Below, one piece after another: positions 48,510 to 59,526 of a stretch of DNA of 64,000 bases. This DNA is from Marisa cornuarietis. Lineage: Eukaryota; Mollusca; Gastropoda; Architaenioglossa; Ampullariidae. Below the pieces are notes generated by a model that was not told the DNA's origin, ran no database searches, and saw only the letters and a list, made by a program, of their open reading frames with translations. The position numbers and the translations under genes were made by a program. The stretch lies in assembly GCA_004794655.1 (NCBI GenBank), contig SMMW01000614.1, positions 1,242,501 to 1,306,500 on the forward strand, read 5' to 3'. Numbering within the stretch: position 1 is the stretch's first letter; every line of letters begins with the position of its first letter.

Positions 48510-48650
48510 GTTCTAATGGTGGGGAATCTATCCTGTTGAATGTCCTACAGTGGATGGTCGATCCTGCTCCACGTTCTACAGTGGATGGTATATCCTACCG
48601 CGTGTTCTGTAACGGATGATCTATGCTGTTACATGTTGTACAAGGCCTGG
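48510..48650. repeat. 31-bp minisatellite, about 4.5 units
   Basis: Units start at 48510, 48542, 48573 and 48604 (GTTCTACAGTGGATGGTATA...), diverging toward the end. Confidence 0.8.
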
Positions 48651-49059
48651 CCCATCTTACAGGAGGGGCCCGCCGTTTACAACAAATGATGTCTGTCGTT
48701 AACGTCAAACGTTCCTCTTTAGACGACGACTGCTCTTCTGCTATTATCCTGGACGACCCATAGCTTACAGATGAGAAAACCCATTTCACCCAGTTAAAGG
48801 ACCTGACCCAGGAAGCCTTCTGCTGAGTCTGAGCTTTTTTTAAAAAAAATTATTTTTATCACGGCCATGCCCGAGAGTTAGGAGGGGCTGTACTGGGGAC
48901 TAGGGTGTGGCGACACGCCGACCGGAGGGTGTAATTAGAGTTCGGACAGAGATAGGCTTCTTCCTTTGGACTTGCTCGAAAATCAGTTTGTGGTGACCTC
49001 TAGGACACACCTAGATTAATGTTGTCAGCGAGATGATAATAGATGATACATCTATCATG

Positions 49060-49130
49060 CGACTTATATCAGTGGTGACCCCCGGGCTTATCATTTGGTA
49101 GTTCGACTCCGCTCCCTGACCTCCTCTACC
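49060..49130 (+). mobile_element. Possible tRNA-like SINE head
   Basis: GGTAGTTCGACTCC (49097-49110) fits a B box well. A short A-box-like TATCAGTGGTGACC precedes it, closer than in a tRNA. Confidence 0.25.
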
Positions 49131-50774
49131 CAAACCACTACTTCTCCTCCCTTTTTCCTCCGCCCAAGTTTCCCACTTTAGGGCACGGGATAAGGTTTAT
49201 CCACTGATTATTATTACTGGAATCCTTTTACTAACGATGACTGACAAAAGCAGAACAGACGGTGTCCAAGAACGTTTCATTGTAAAGATGCCGTTGCTTA
49301 AAATATTATTGTCTCGGGTTGAGTTTTTTAGGAGTTTTTTTTTTTTGGTAGTATTTTCTACCATTTTGATGTCACACATATTTTCTCCGAGAGTATATAT
49401 ACACAGAACTCGCAGGCGCATGCATACGTACAGACTCACCCTCGCATATACGTGAACACACGCGCACAGGCGAGCTCACACACGACCGTTTTCCGTGCTC
49501 ACACACACACGCACACATATTTGCACGCAAACACTATGACATATTACGGTTAACAAGTCATTAACCCTGACAGCGACACTCTCATGCGTGTGTCAACGTT
49601 TCCAACAGCTAGTCTTGAGAATCGTCACATGTCCCGCAGGTCTCAAGCAAAGCAATTAACTTCCACACCTCGACAACTGGGCGGTTGTACAGGAGACTGA
49701 GACAAGGGCGTCGGTGGCTTTTTTTCTCTCTTTTACAGTAAAATGTTTCCTTTACATACTCCCTGAAATGTCTTCCTTCACAGGCTTTTCTTCAGGTCGA
49801 TAAGAGAGAGAGAGAGAGAGTTACCTTACTTGATCGATGCCTAATAACTTTTTTTCTCAAGCCACCCCCTTCTCTTCAAAATCCCCCTCCCTCCCATGTT
49901 CTCCACCAGCATCAAACGGAATCGATTTAACCGCTAAAACGAGGAGATCAAAGACATCGACAAAGACCTTAAAGAGAGATAAAAGGACATTAAAAATAAA
50001 CATTGGAAGTAATTTGCAGGAGACAAAATTTAATTCGGCAAAACTTGCTTTCTCTGAGGTAACTTCCTTTCAGAAGAAACAAGAAAAAAAAATCACAACT
50101 GGAGTTCAGCGAATACACAAGGCACGTGCACAAAAGAGACAGCGCGACAGAGATTGAAAGGACTAAAGGCAGCAGAATTTAAAAAACAAAACTCTAGTCA
50201 GTCTAGTGGTTCTATATTTAAGCCGCACGGAGCGTGAAGAGAATGTGTGTAGGGACCGAGTCTAGCGCAGCATCAGACCAACAGTCGCGCTGCTACATCA
50301 ATAAGCACGTGGGACGGAGGGCACGAGAGGTCGGGAGGGGTAGTAGTGGGGTGGGGGGATTATGTAACGCGCGGCAGTACAAAGGAGGACTCGTCAGAAA
50401 ATTGGCTTCAATACCGCAGCTCACAAAACTGCAGATAGAGAGAAGGGGGAGGGGGAGTGTAGTGAAAGGGAACCGGTGGAGGGGGAGGAGGGATAATCTA
50501 ATCCGGCATTGTCTTTAAGTCGTTTCCACGGTGATTACTAAGCAGATAAAGACCTGATGAATGGGGAAATATACGAGCATACACATGTATATACACCTAT
50601 TCATTTACTTTCTCCCTGTTTGTCTCTCTCTTCCTCACACACACACACACACACTCACAAACACAGAGGCTGCGAAAAAGACCTGTAAAAGAAAGATCAG
50701 ATACTGATGCATAAACACACAAACATACATACGCGCAGACATCTTCTCTCTCTTCTTCTATCACACCGTCACAC

Positions 50775-50837
50775 ATGATTACATTGAAACAATCCGTACC
50801 ATATATCCTCAAAATCATAATCAGGCATGGTGGCCAG
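50775..50837 (+). CDS. Possible plus-strand exon ending at a consensus CAG|GTAAGT donor
   Basis: CAG|GTAAGT is a full consensus match. An ATG at 50775 gives 21 codons, phase 0 (MITLKQSVPYILKIII...). The minus strand has an equally attractive reading: GCCACCATGCC, an ideal Kozak start, overlaps the same bases, with a hydrophobic frame upstream (WIPLLWSLWAETYLA). Downstream of it, 51050-51200 is CpG-rich with a CCAAT box on the plus strand, so a minus-strand promoter is possible. Confidence 0.25.
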
Positions 50838-51739
50838 GTAAGTCTCGGCCCATAGGCTCCACAGCAAAGGTATCCACAGCGCAGCCGCGGTGTAAGTCCA
50901 CTTTGTCGGCGGTTCCAGACTTGGTGATTGTCTCTCGCACGCGCTGTCCACACGCACTGGGCGGCTGAGTGGCAAGCAACAGTGGTCACACACATACACA
51001 CACACACAACAACGACAACATCCACTGCCTGAGACTTCGACAAGTGCCGGACGCTTCCGTAACACTCGCGACTGAACGCTCCCGCTCGCCGCGTGCACGG
51101 ACCCAAAACTCCCCCCGCTCGTACCAATCACCGCTCTCACCGCTCGTGGAGGGCGGAGATCGCGCCAAGAGCTGGGTGGATCTCGACTGTCGGCGGGCTC
51201 TGCGTGCTCCACACACTGAACTGGAATGAGCCTCCCACAGGTCTTTTCGCGTGTGTATCAGAGAGAGAGAGAGAAGGAAGAGAGAGAGAGGGGGTGGGGC
51301 GAGAGTAGGTTGGAAGGTGGATCAGGAGGAGGTTAAAGAGAGAGAAAGAGAGAGAGAGATGGCATAGAGGCAGATATCAGTGGTTAGGGCCCACGCGTGA
51401 CCAAGTTCCGCTGTGTTTAGAAGTAAGAGCCGCCGCGGCGGAACAGCTACGGTAGTTGGGCTGCAGCTAATGTAGCAGCGCGCGATGCTGTGTCGTACGG
51501 GCGGTTGTGCTGTGGCAGGTGCCGGCGAAGTCAGAAACATGCGACATACAAAACAGAACATAAATTTGCCCCACACTACAGTGAAACCGCGCACGTGTAT
51601 TTGTTATTGTGTGTGTGTGCGCGCGCGCGCCTTGTGTGTTTGTTTGTTTGTGTGTGTGTGTGCTGCTTATGACAACAATGTTAGAGAAACAGATTTTTCA
51701 CGCCGAGTCAGCAGTTCCTGATGTATCACGATGAGCCAC

Positions 51740-51865
51740 TACAAGCCCTTTAAACCGGCGACATATTCTCAGGCGGTGACATTCGGACCCACAACGTACT
51801 ACTATCGTCTCTGTGTCGGTAGCAATAGCTCAACCGTTGCGCCACCGGGGCGCCAAAGGGCGAGA
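51740..51865 (-). mobile_element. tRNA-headed SINE fragment
   Basis: On the minus strand: A box GGCGCAACGGTTGAG (51830-51844 region) and B-box-like GGGTCCGAATGTC (51778-51790). The bases around the A box match the head of the SINE at 5546 (CCGGTGG-GCAACGGTT), so both may be one family. Confidence 0.45.
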
Positions 51866-52929
51866 AAGCCGTTGCCCCTTCGCCGCACTTATACCACCCA
51901 TCCATCCACCCAAGCAAGCAAGCAAGCAGCAAGCACGCCAGCCAGCCAGCCAACCAACCTCATCCGTCACCTGCACCTACAAGCGTACACATTACGTTCA
52001 CGTGACACTTCCAACTGTTGTTTTCCTCACATATTACGTCGCCCAGGTAGGCGTGCGGTCTGGAGTACCCGTCCTTTTCACTGCAAAATTGTAGGGGTCA
52101 ACGGTCCCAGGTCGGCAGTATTTTACTCAGACTGTGACCCATGCTATTTATAGATTCTGTGTTGACGACAGGTGCAATATTTGTGTCTGAGCTGTTCACC
52201 ACCTTTCATACAGTTGACGGACACCGCAGGTCCCTGAGGATCGCTCCCCTGACCAAACTGTTCCGTAAGCAGCGACAGGCTCACGGCTCCTGAGCACAGT
52301 TCACCTGACTTTTCGCGTGGAATCCATGCACTGCACGGCGTCAGCAGTTTCAGCCCCTGTACTCTGGCCACACCCCGATTAAGCCCACCCGACTTTACAA
52401 TGGACTGACTAATCTTAATTCTTGACGACACTCTGAACATGACGGATAACATGGCTCGCTCAGACCGGCACAAGGGTATAGGTCAGTATTCTTGCTCGCA
52501 TCGACTACTTCCACAAAAAACATTCCCTCCCCCTTGTCAAGCGATGTCTCCCCTTTAAGCATTCTCCGTGTGAAGAAAACCCATTTATCCGCGAATACTT
52601 TGTCCCTACCCCAAGCTACCCTCAATCCCAGGTCTCTGCTCCAGTTGAAGATTTAGTACCGAGGTCGTCTTGGTCCTGAGCGTCGACTTCTAGAGTGACA
52701 CTCACTAAGGCTGCCCGGGATGCTCGCATGCTAGGGACCGGCTCCTCCAGTTCACAGGAGCTGAGGAACGGGACAGTGTGATGAATGAGACCAGACGCCT
52801 GCTACCCCACTCACCTGTGACAGGTGACCTTTGTCGACGTGACATAGCAGGTGTGTGGAAGCTCACCTTGAAGAAGCCAGCCCATCTGTTACAGCCCTAG
52901 ACCCACTCACCTGTTTCTTTCCGCTAGAT

Positions 52930-54440
52930 GCTAGAGTTCGTATCTCGCTTCGATTTATGTCCCTTTATTCGCTTTTTCGCACCTTCTACATTAATCTAGA
53001 TTTATTTTCTGGTTTCAGCCGATGTTAATATTATGGTTTCAAAATATATCAATGCTCTGGTTTAAAGGGCAACACGAGTGTAACATTCTTCATGATCGGA
53101 TTAAGTTCATTTTAAAATAATAATTCCCAAATTATGAGTACATAAGTGAGCGCCTTCGAATAAATGTTTCCATGTGTATTATTGTTAATAAAATGTAAAC
53201 ACATTTCAAATGTGCGTTTATCTTAGATAAACTACAGTAATTTTTTTATTTAGGATTGTATTTTTATTTTATAGTTGCAATTGACTGCTTATAATGATTT
53301 TTTACCATTATATAACATTATAAAACCTTGAGGCATATTTATCAGTGTAAAACTTATTTGTTCTTTGTAGACCAGACGGTGTAGAAAATGTCGATGTTGC
53401 ATATCTGGTGCTTGATCTTTGTTTAAGCTTTTTACTGGGACGATAGTTGATTTTAACAGCTCATGCTTTTACATAGTTGGCACTGCTGAAGGATGACGAA
53501 CTCTTCGTTTCATGGAAAGTCCAACACTAGCTTGTACTGTATAAGTGACTGGATAAAAATTGCTTATGAAATGTTTGGAGCAAATTCTTGAGAGCGGTGT
53601 GAGGACAAAGTCCGCACCACACGTTTGAACAAAGCCGATCTGTATATACACATCTCTGAAGAATGTTAATCCACTGGCATTTGTAATCAGTATCTTTAGG
53701 AAATGACAATGGGTACAGACTAACTCAAGTGTCAAAGAGAACATTCAGACACAGCACAAGTTTCCTGATCTGTTTTCTTTTACCAAGGATGATCGGAACT
53801 TGTTCCTCTTCAAATTCAGCTCAAGCAGATAATGCTATTTTTAGAAATATCTCCCTTTAGTCACTTCCTCTTTCCTTGACAAATTAAATTACGATTAAGA
53901 GAGAAACAATAATATAATATTTCTGGTGCCTCTTCGTAACACCGGAATATGTTTTGTGATAATTCGCTATTTCAAGCGATTTTAGATGAGCGCTCGTGTT
54001 GCCCTTTAAGTCTCAATAAATGTTTTAGCCAGAACCTGTTTAGCAGGTTTCAACTATCTTGGAACAAAATAATGTCTGTTTTTCAGCAAATGGTCATAGG
54101 TTTTAGTACAAATATTCTGAAACTGTCTAGAAAGTTTGTTTACTGGTAATCAGGAGAAATGCTATTTTCGAAGACACAGAATATTTTAAGTTTGACATTA
54201 ATAGGTCAATTCTTGGAATGAGAAACGTTGATAGAAAAATAGCAAAGATAGACTAGGGGGAGTTTTATCTAAGTTTTATGAACAAAAGTGCCATTGTTGG
54301 ACTTTGACGTGTCGGTCAGTGGCAGGACTCATGCAGAAGTGAAATCAATTAACTGTAAATACCGCTGGTTATAATGCTTCCCTTGTTACACGTGCAAGAG
54401 GCTTCATTCAAGCTCCACTAGAGAAGCCACACAAAGTGAA
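52930..54440. other. AT-rich, no gene seen
   Basis: Frames at 53469-53744 (minus) and 53949-54149 (plus) lack splice or start context. Confidence 0.5.
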
Positions 54441-54445
54441 AGCGA

Positions 54446-54509
54446 AGTCGGTGAGTGAAGTCGGTGGCGGTGGTGGTGGCACCACCGCCACCGACTTCAC
54501 TCACCGACT
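54446..54509. repeat. Perfect 30-bp inverted repeat with 4-base loop
   Basis: Arms 54446-54475 and 54480-54509 are exact reverse complements (outer end AGTCGGTGAGTGAAGTCGGT), loop GTGG. The DNA could extrude as a cruciform, or the transcript fold to a hairpin of 30 pairs. Confidence 0.95.
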
Positions 54510-54512
54510 GTG

Positions 54513-54531
54513 GTGGGTGGGTGGGTGGGTG
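54513..54531 (+). other. G-quadruplex motif
   Basis: GGGTGGGTGGGTGGG, four G-triplets with single-base loops, immediately follows the perfect hairpin. Confidence 0.8.
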
Positions 54532-54621
54532 AGATCTGGATGAAGAAGAGACAGAAAAGGAGAAAAGTAAGATGCGACTTTTAGCCTCCCTCAAGTGACA
54601 CGTCGATCATGTGCCATCAAG

Positions 54622-54657
54622 ATGAAGATGAAGTGGCACAGGGGGGACTTTGTGGAG
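54622..54657 (+). CDS. Possible minimal first exon before a GAG|GTAAGC donor
   Basis: GAG|GTAAGC is a good donor. Two starts reach it: 54609 (phase 1, acidic) and 54622 (phase 0, MKMKWHRGDFVE). Only the donor supports an exon. It lies about 115 bp downstream of the perfect hairpin and G4 motif. Confidence 0.2.
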
Positions 54658-54723
54658 GTAAGCCGGTAGGGGAGGAAACGCGTAACGACAACCTCCCAGC
54701 CAACACTTTCCCGTTCTACCATG

Positions 54724-54787
54724 AACATTCACTCGGTTACCGCCCTTACCGTCGCAACATTCACTCGATTACCGCCCTTACTAGCTC
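54724..54787. repeat. 32-bp direct repeat, two units
   Basis: AACATTCACTCGGTTACCGC... at 54724 and again at 54756 with a few changes. A second direct repeat, TAACTTGGCACTTCCAG, follows at about 54831 and 54870. Confidence 0.85.
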
Positions 54788-56131
54788 CAGCAGCCACTCG
54801 CAGACACACCTTGACCTGTTAAACCTGTCATAACTTGGCACTTCCAGGTACACTCGGACCTATTTTAACTTGGCACTTCCAGACATGCAATTACCCGTAA
54901 ACACCAAGGCACTTACAGACAGTATTAGCATCTCTAACCCTCGTGTACTCCTACAGAAAGTCATCACAAGCGGTCAACTGGCACTCCCCGACACCACCAT
55001 TTCCGCGCCAGATAAGCAGGTCCTGACACACTGGAATCTGCAAAATGCAGGCAGGTTCTCCCACCGACAACAAACTTGATCCACCAAAGCCTTGCATGAG
55101 TGCAGCCAGCAAAGCTTGCCACCAGGGAATAAGGCACCGCATCAAAATTATTTTATGACTCCGAGGCTATCAGGTTCGTAAATGAGACCAAAAAAAGAAA
55201 AGAAAAAAAAAAGAAAAAAAAATTTAAATGGTTGCAGCAATCATGGACCTTTTAGTAGAAGCGTAACTGTGGCCGACTGGAACAAACCCCTCCTCCCTAC
55301 CCTTTCCACCCAAGAAAACGAAAAAAGCAAAAATGAGGTGAGAGAGGAGTTGTGCCATAAAGGCAGCAGCCCATGCTATATAACAAGTAATTTCACCCCG
55401 TGCCAGTCCTATATTGACAGATATGGTGTAACCGCATTGAGCTACCTGCCAAGATTAAGCAATAATAAAGACCGCTACACCTGATAGAAAGGGGCTTAGT
55501 TTTGGCAGACAAGCGTGACAGTCGTAAAAGAAGAAGAAGAAGAAGACGAAGAAGAAGAAAAAACTGGAGTTACACGTTTAGGAGAAAAAAAGGTAGGATG
55601 GGAGGAAGTTTTCAGGGGCTATGAAAACCTGAAGGTTATCGGAGAGGAGCTAACCGGGTGAAAATAAACCAGATTTTTTTTCCAGTAACGGCACAAACGG
55701 GTGGAGAAGCTTCAACATGCAGTCGAACCCGCAACACTGTGTTCTTAACATAATGAACATGCTGAGTACATGTTAGCTCTTAACACACTGGGCTCTCACA
55801 TAACAGACACGATGAGAACCAATTAGCTTCTAACATAATAAACGCAATGAGCAAAATTTAACTTCTAACATTATCACTACAAAGAAGGGAAAACATGACG
55901 AAATTCCCATGTTTCTCCTTCTGTCTGCTTAGGTTTTTTTTTAAACAACATATGGCAATGGGATCAAGATAGACTGACAATGAGTACAGTAATTTGGCAG
56001 CGGGATGAGGACAGACTGTCAATGGTCACAGTAATTTCATAGAATATTTACATAATTCCCCCCCCCCATCTCAAAAAACGAAACTGTAATAAGGAGACAG
56101 AAAAAAAAGAAAAAGCAAAAACTAGTTCATG

Positions 56132-56132
<1 letters not shown>

Positions 56133-56195
<63 letters not shown>
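56133..56195. repeat. (AC)31 microsatellite
   Basis: The longest perfect dinucleotide tract in the window. Confidence 0.95.
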
Positions 56196-56197
<2 letters not shown>

Positions 56198-56524
56198 GAG
56201 GTGAAAAAGACAGGAAAAAAAGAAAGGAGATGAAATAGGAGGGAGAACAGTCTTTCTTTATAAATAAAAAAAAAAAAACCTCGAGAAAAAGGAAATAAAG
56301 ACTTCAAGATCTGGTGGCCTTAGAAGAGGATTACTGCGATCTTTACGGCACCTACATACCTTCCCTGATAAGACAAAGTACCCATGACTACGGATGTGAT
56401 AGCAGTAGTTTTCCGGTCATTGACTCCAAGCACGTGCCAAGAAACCTGCGACATAGTTCTCTAAAACACAAGGCTACGGAGCACGCTCTTTTAAAAAAAA
56501 AACCTTCAGTGGAAATTCATACAA

Positions 56525-56585
56525 AAAACAAACAAACAAACAAACAAAAAACAAACAAACAAACAAAAAACAAACAAACAAACAA
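56525..56585. repeat. Interrupted (CAAA)n microsatellite
   Basis: Three blocks of CAAA units separated by A runs. Confidence 0.9.
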
Positions 56586-56869
56586 ATTAAAAAATTAATT
56601 AAAGAGAGAAAAAGACAAACAGCAACATTAACAATGAGACGCCGTTGAAAGAACTTGAGTACGCGACCTTCCAGACAGACGGTAGAAGGAAAGTAACAAC
56701 GTGCACAATGGCCCTGACTGGGAGCGAAATCAAGGAAAACAAGCAGGCATCCAAACAAACAAACAAAGTTATGTTTCGCACATTTATGGCCACCCATAAA
56801 TGCCGCCCCGCATCCCGAAGACGGTTGCCAGTCGTAGGGGAGAGAACGATAGAGCGCGAGATGCCCAAG

Positions 56870-56950
56870 ATGGCGGCGGGTCTCCTGCTGCGAGAAGGGG
56901 TCTGCGGAGACAGGTGTTTTCTCTTCCAGACTCGCAACGATAACTTTTGA
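56870..56950 (+). CDS. Possible first exon starting at a YY1-type ATG
   Basis: AAGATGGCGGCGGG combines a strong start context with a perfect YY1 core. The frame reads MAAGLLLREGVCGDR and reaches a stop at 56948-56950; a weak donor, CAG|GTGTTT, lies after the 15th codon region. Upstream sequence is CpG-rich. Without a convincing donor this is a promoter-like spot with a short frame rather than a supported gene. Confidence 0.2.
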   Translation: MAAGLLLREGVCGDRCFLFQTRNDNF

Positions 56951-57975
56951 CAGACAAGAGATTGTACTTCATAGCACGTTGCTGTTTAAAACCCACCCAT
57001 TTCTACAACCCCCCCCTTTCTCCCTGAGCCCGGAGGCCGCAAGGCAAAGATGAAGTAGGTGTAGGATGCCACGGACTGTTCTAATGGACATGATTACCAC
57101 CTCTGAACTCTGCTGTGTACAGTTGTGTACTACTGTGTACTTCGCAAACTGCTGTTTCTTTTGCATACTGCTGTGTACTTTTTTTGCTGCTACCATGTGC
57201 AGGCCACTGGAGTCCAAGCCTGTCACTTGACAAGAATGATGAGAGGTTTTTGTCAACGAGTGGCAAGACGTAAATTGTTTCTTCCTCCCACGCTACCCTC
57301 CTCCGTTAATCCCATATCACTGTTCAGGTGAAAAAACTCGGAGGGTCTGCGGAAAGCCCGAAAACACCGGTAGCAGCATCCGGGTTTAGCCTTGTCACAC
57401 AGTCTTAGCTGGATAAATGGTTTGCTTAGGCAAAGGTTACGACAAGGATTGTGGCTGGTCCTGGGGCGAGCAGCGAAGAAGCGGCTCAACACCATCAAGC
57501 GGTGGATTGAGGTTGTAAAGAAATATTCTCAGCTCAAGAAAGGAATCCGAGGCTGCTGTAGTGTTTCTTTGAAGGAACTAGATCCCTCTAGCATACCAAG
57601 AAAGCGCCTCACAAAACTTCGCACTTATTAAAAAAACAACAACAAAAAGAAAAAAGAACACCAACAAAAATAACAACAAACCGGCCAACAAATTTTTGAT
57701 GTTTTAACTGTATAGTAAAAGCCTTGGATAAACTCTTCAGAGAGAGAGAGAGAGAAAGGGAAAGAGAGCGAGAATAAGAGAGAGAAAATGTGTGTGTATG
57801 TGTGTGTGCGTGCGCGAGCGCGTCAGCGAACGGTTTGCACGCAGGTAAATGGGCTCATTAATCAATTAACAACTGAGACTAAGATACCAAGCTGAACAGA
57901 TAAAACGGATTTTTATTCGTAGCGGCGGCACAAGGAATAATAGAAGAAAAGCGAGTCACTTCAGGCAGTAGTTGA

Positions 57976-57988
57976 GTTGCTGGGCAAC
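57976..57988. promoter_or_regulatory. RFX X-box palindrome
   Basis: GTTGCTGGGCAAC; its complement GTTGCCCAGCAAC fits the X-box consensus with a 1-base spacer. Neighbouring sequence shows no convincing exon apart from a CAG|GTAAAT donor near 57845. Confidence 0.3.
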
Positions 57989-58808
57989 CACTGATGACCT
58001 TTACCCTGAAAAAAGAACCATGAACCTAACGTACCTCCCCCGCTCTTTTTGAAAGTGGTTGTTTAGTATTGAGCTTGAAAGTCCTCTGCGTACAGCCTTC
58101 CCTGCAAACATTTAAGAAAAAAAAATGCATCCGAATCTACTTTTCTCGGTCTTCGGTCCTGTACCTCACCGATCCGGTCGACAGCTCCCCCCTCCATCTC
58201 AAAGCCCTCACTCCCCCCCCCCTCCGCCCCACAACCCCGGGGACTGGGCGTGAGTGAAGGTCGCTAAACTCGACTCATAGATGCCTGGAAATCCTAGGTG
58301 TCTCGACGATCTCATGCCATGTTCTGTTGCCTTAACCTGTCACCGTAATGCATTACGGAGGAAAGGCTGGAGTGGATGATTAAACACCGAGGTAGTGAGA
58401 GCCCGCCACGGACCCAACCAGCACCGTGCAGCCCTCGCGAGACCCACGACACTCCAACCTGTCGCAAGGGGCTGGCAAGACCATCGCTGGTCCCTTTTTC
58501 GATAAAACTGTGTGTTTTAATGTCGTCCTGATGCGTTTCCCCCTTTCCCCGGCATCCTTCACTGGGTGGGTGGGTGGGGGGGGTAGCTCTGATAAGGCGG
58601 GCATGCCGCCTCTCAATCTGCTTTCACCGGCGGAAAAGCACGCAACGAATCTTGACCAGAGCGACTCTTCACGCGCGTGCTCTTGAGCGGGGGACAGGCA
58701 TGCAGCCATCATCAATGTATGTAGTTATTTCTCCTGTCACCTTCCGCCCCGACCAAGGCGCAAATGCATTTTTAAGGGGGCGGAGAACAGGGAGCGAAGA
58801 AGCGGCGG

Positions 58809-58880
58809 GGTGAGGATTTGAAGCGCTTGACCGTTGGCACTTTGTGCAAGACCTGCAGTTTCCACCACTTAACTTTACTT
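58809..58880 (-). mobile_element. Possible tRNA-like SINE head
   Basis: On the minus strand AAGTTAAGTGGTGG (58862-58875) resembles an A box and CGCTTCAAATCCTCACC (58809-58825) a B box. Confidence 0.3.
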
Positions 58881-58917
58881 CCAGGATAACAATTATTTTT
58901 GAAACTGTACAAAGGCG

Positions 58918-58955
<38 letters not shown>
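58918..58955. repeat. (ATT)12 microsatellite
   Basis: Uninterrupted ATT tract followed by ATCATC. Confidence 0.9.
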
Positions 58956-59434
58956 CATCAGTAAGCTGAAAACTGAGTTACTATGAACGAGAGAATAAAG
59001 CTTGATGAACTTCACATTCATTATCGATTATAATTCTCGATTATCTCGAAAATAATCGATCATTAATATAGGAATAATTAACATAAAAACTAAAAAAAGT
59101 CTTTTTCTTGTTTAATTAATATTCCTTTCTGTTTATTGACCTCGTCATTTCCTCATTTGGGTGAGCACGAGGCCTCGTTTGTAAGATTGGCACGTGATGC
59201 ATGATGTCTGAAGAAATTTCTAATATGTGAAAAAAAGATTAACGATTGACGATGTAGTTCACTAACTACTCAACCACACACACACACACGCGCGAACACG
59301 CATGCGCACACACATTTTAGTTACGTTTGTATTGTTTGTTACAGTTTAGCTACATTACTCTTTGTAACTCTGCTTATTTCATGGACGATGCAAATTGTTT
59401 CTAGTCAACAAGAGCTCACAAAAGTATGTTCATG

Positions 59435-59526
59435 TTTGTGTATGTGTGAAAACGCCCTGAGCCCGCCTCTTATGCGTATAAAGCTAGTTGTAATAATAAT
59501 AATAATAAATAATAATAATAATAAAA
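59435..59526 (+). mobile_element. Possible 3' tail of a LINE/SINE ending in (AAT)n
   Basis: CGCCCTGAGCCCGCCTCT, then TATGCGTATAAAGCTAG, then a (AAT) tract. This resembles the 3' ends of animal CR1/L2-type elements (a GCGCTTTGAGCC-like stem, then ATATAAA and a microsatellite tail). No upstream reverse transcriptase was found. Confidence 0.35.

Larger units (their letters stand above)
42600..50770. other. Mainly repeats and AT-rich DNA
   Basis: Homopolymers (A at 42838, T at 44107 and 47650, G at 43922 and 48378) and the minisatellites listed separately. A plus-strand donor AGG|GTGAGT near 44433 and TAG|GTAAGT near 46337 have no convincing exon. Confidence 0.5.

Noticed and set aside
57392..57631. 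79-codon basic plus-strand frame (AAKKRLNTIKRWIEVVKK...)
   Set aside because: Looks helical and protein-like, but no acceptor, start context or neighbour supports it.
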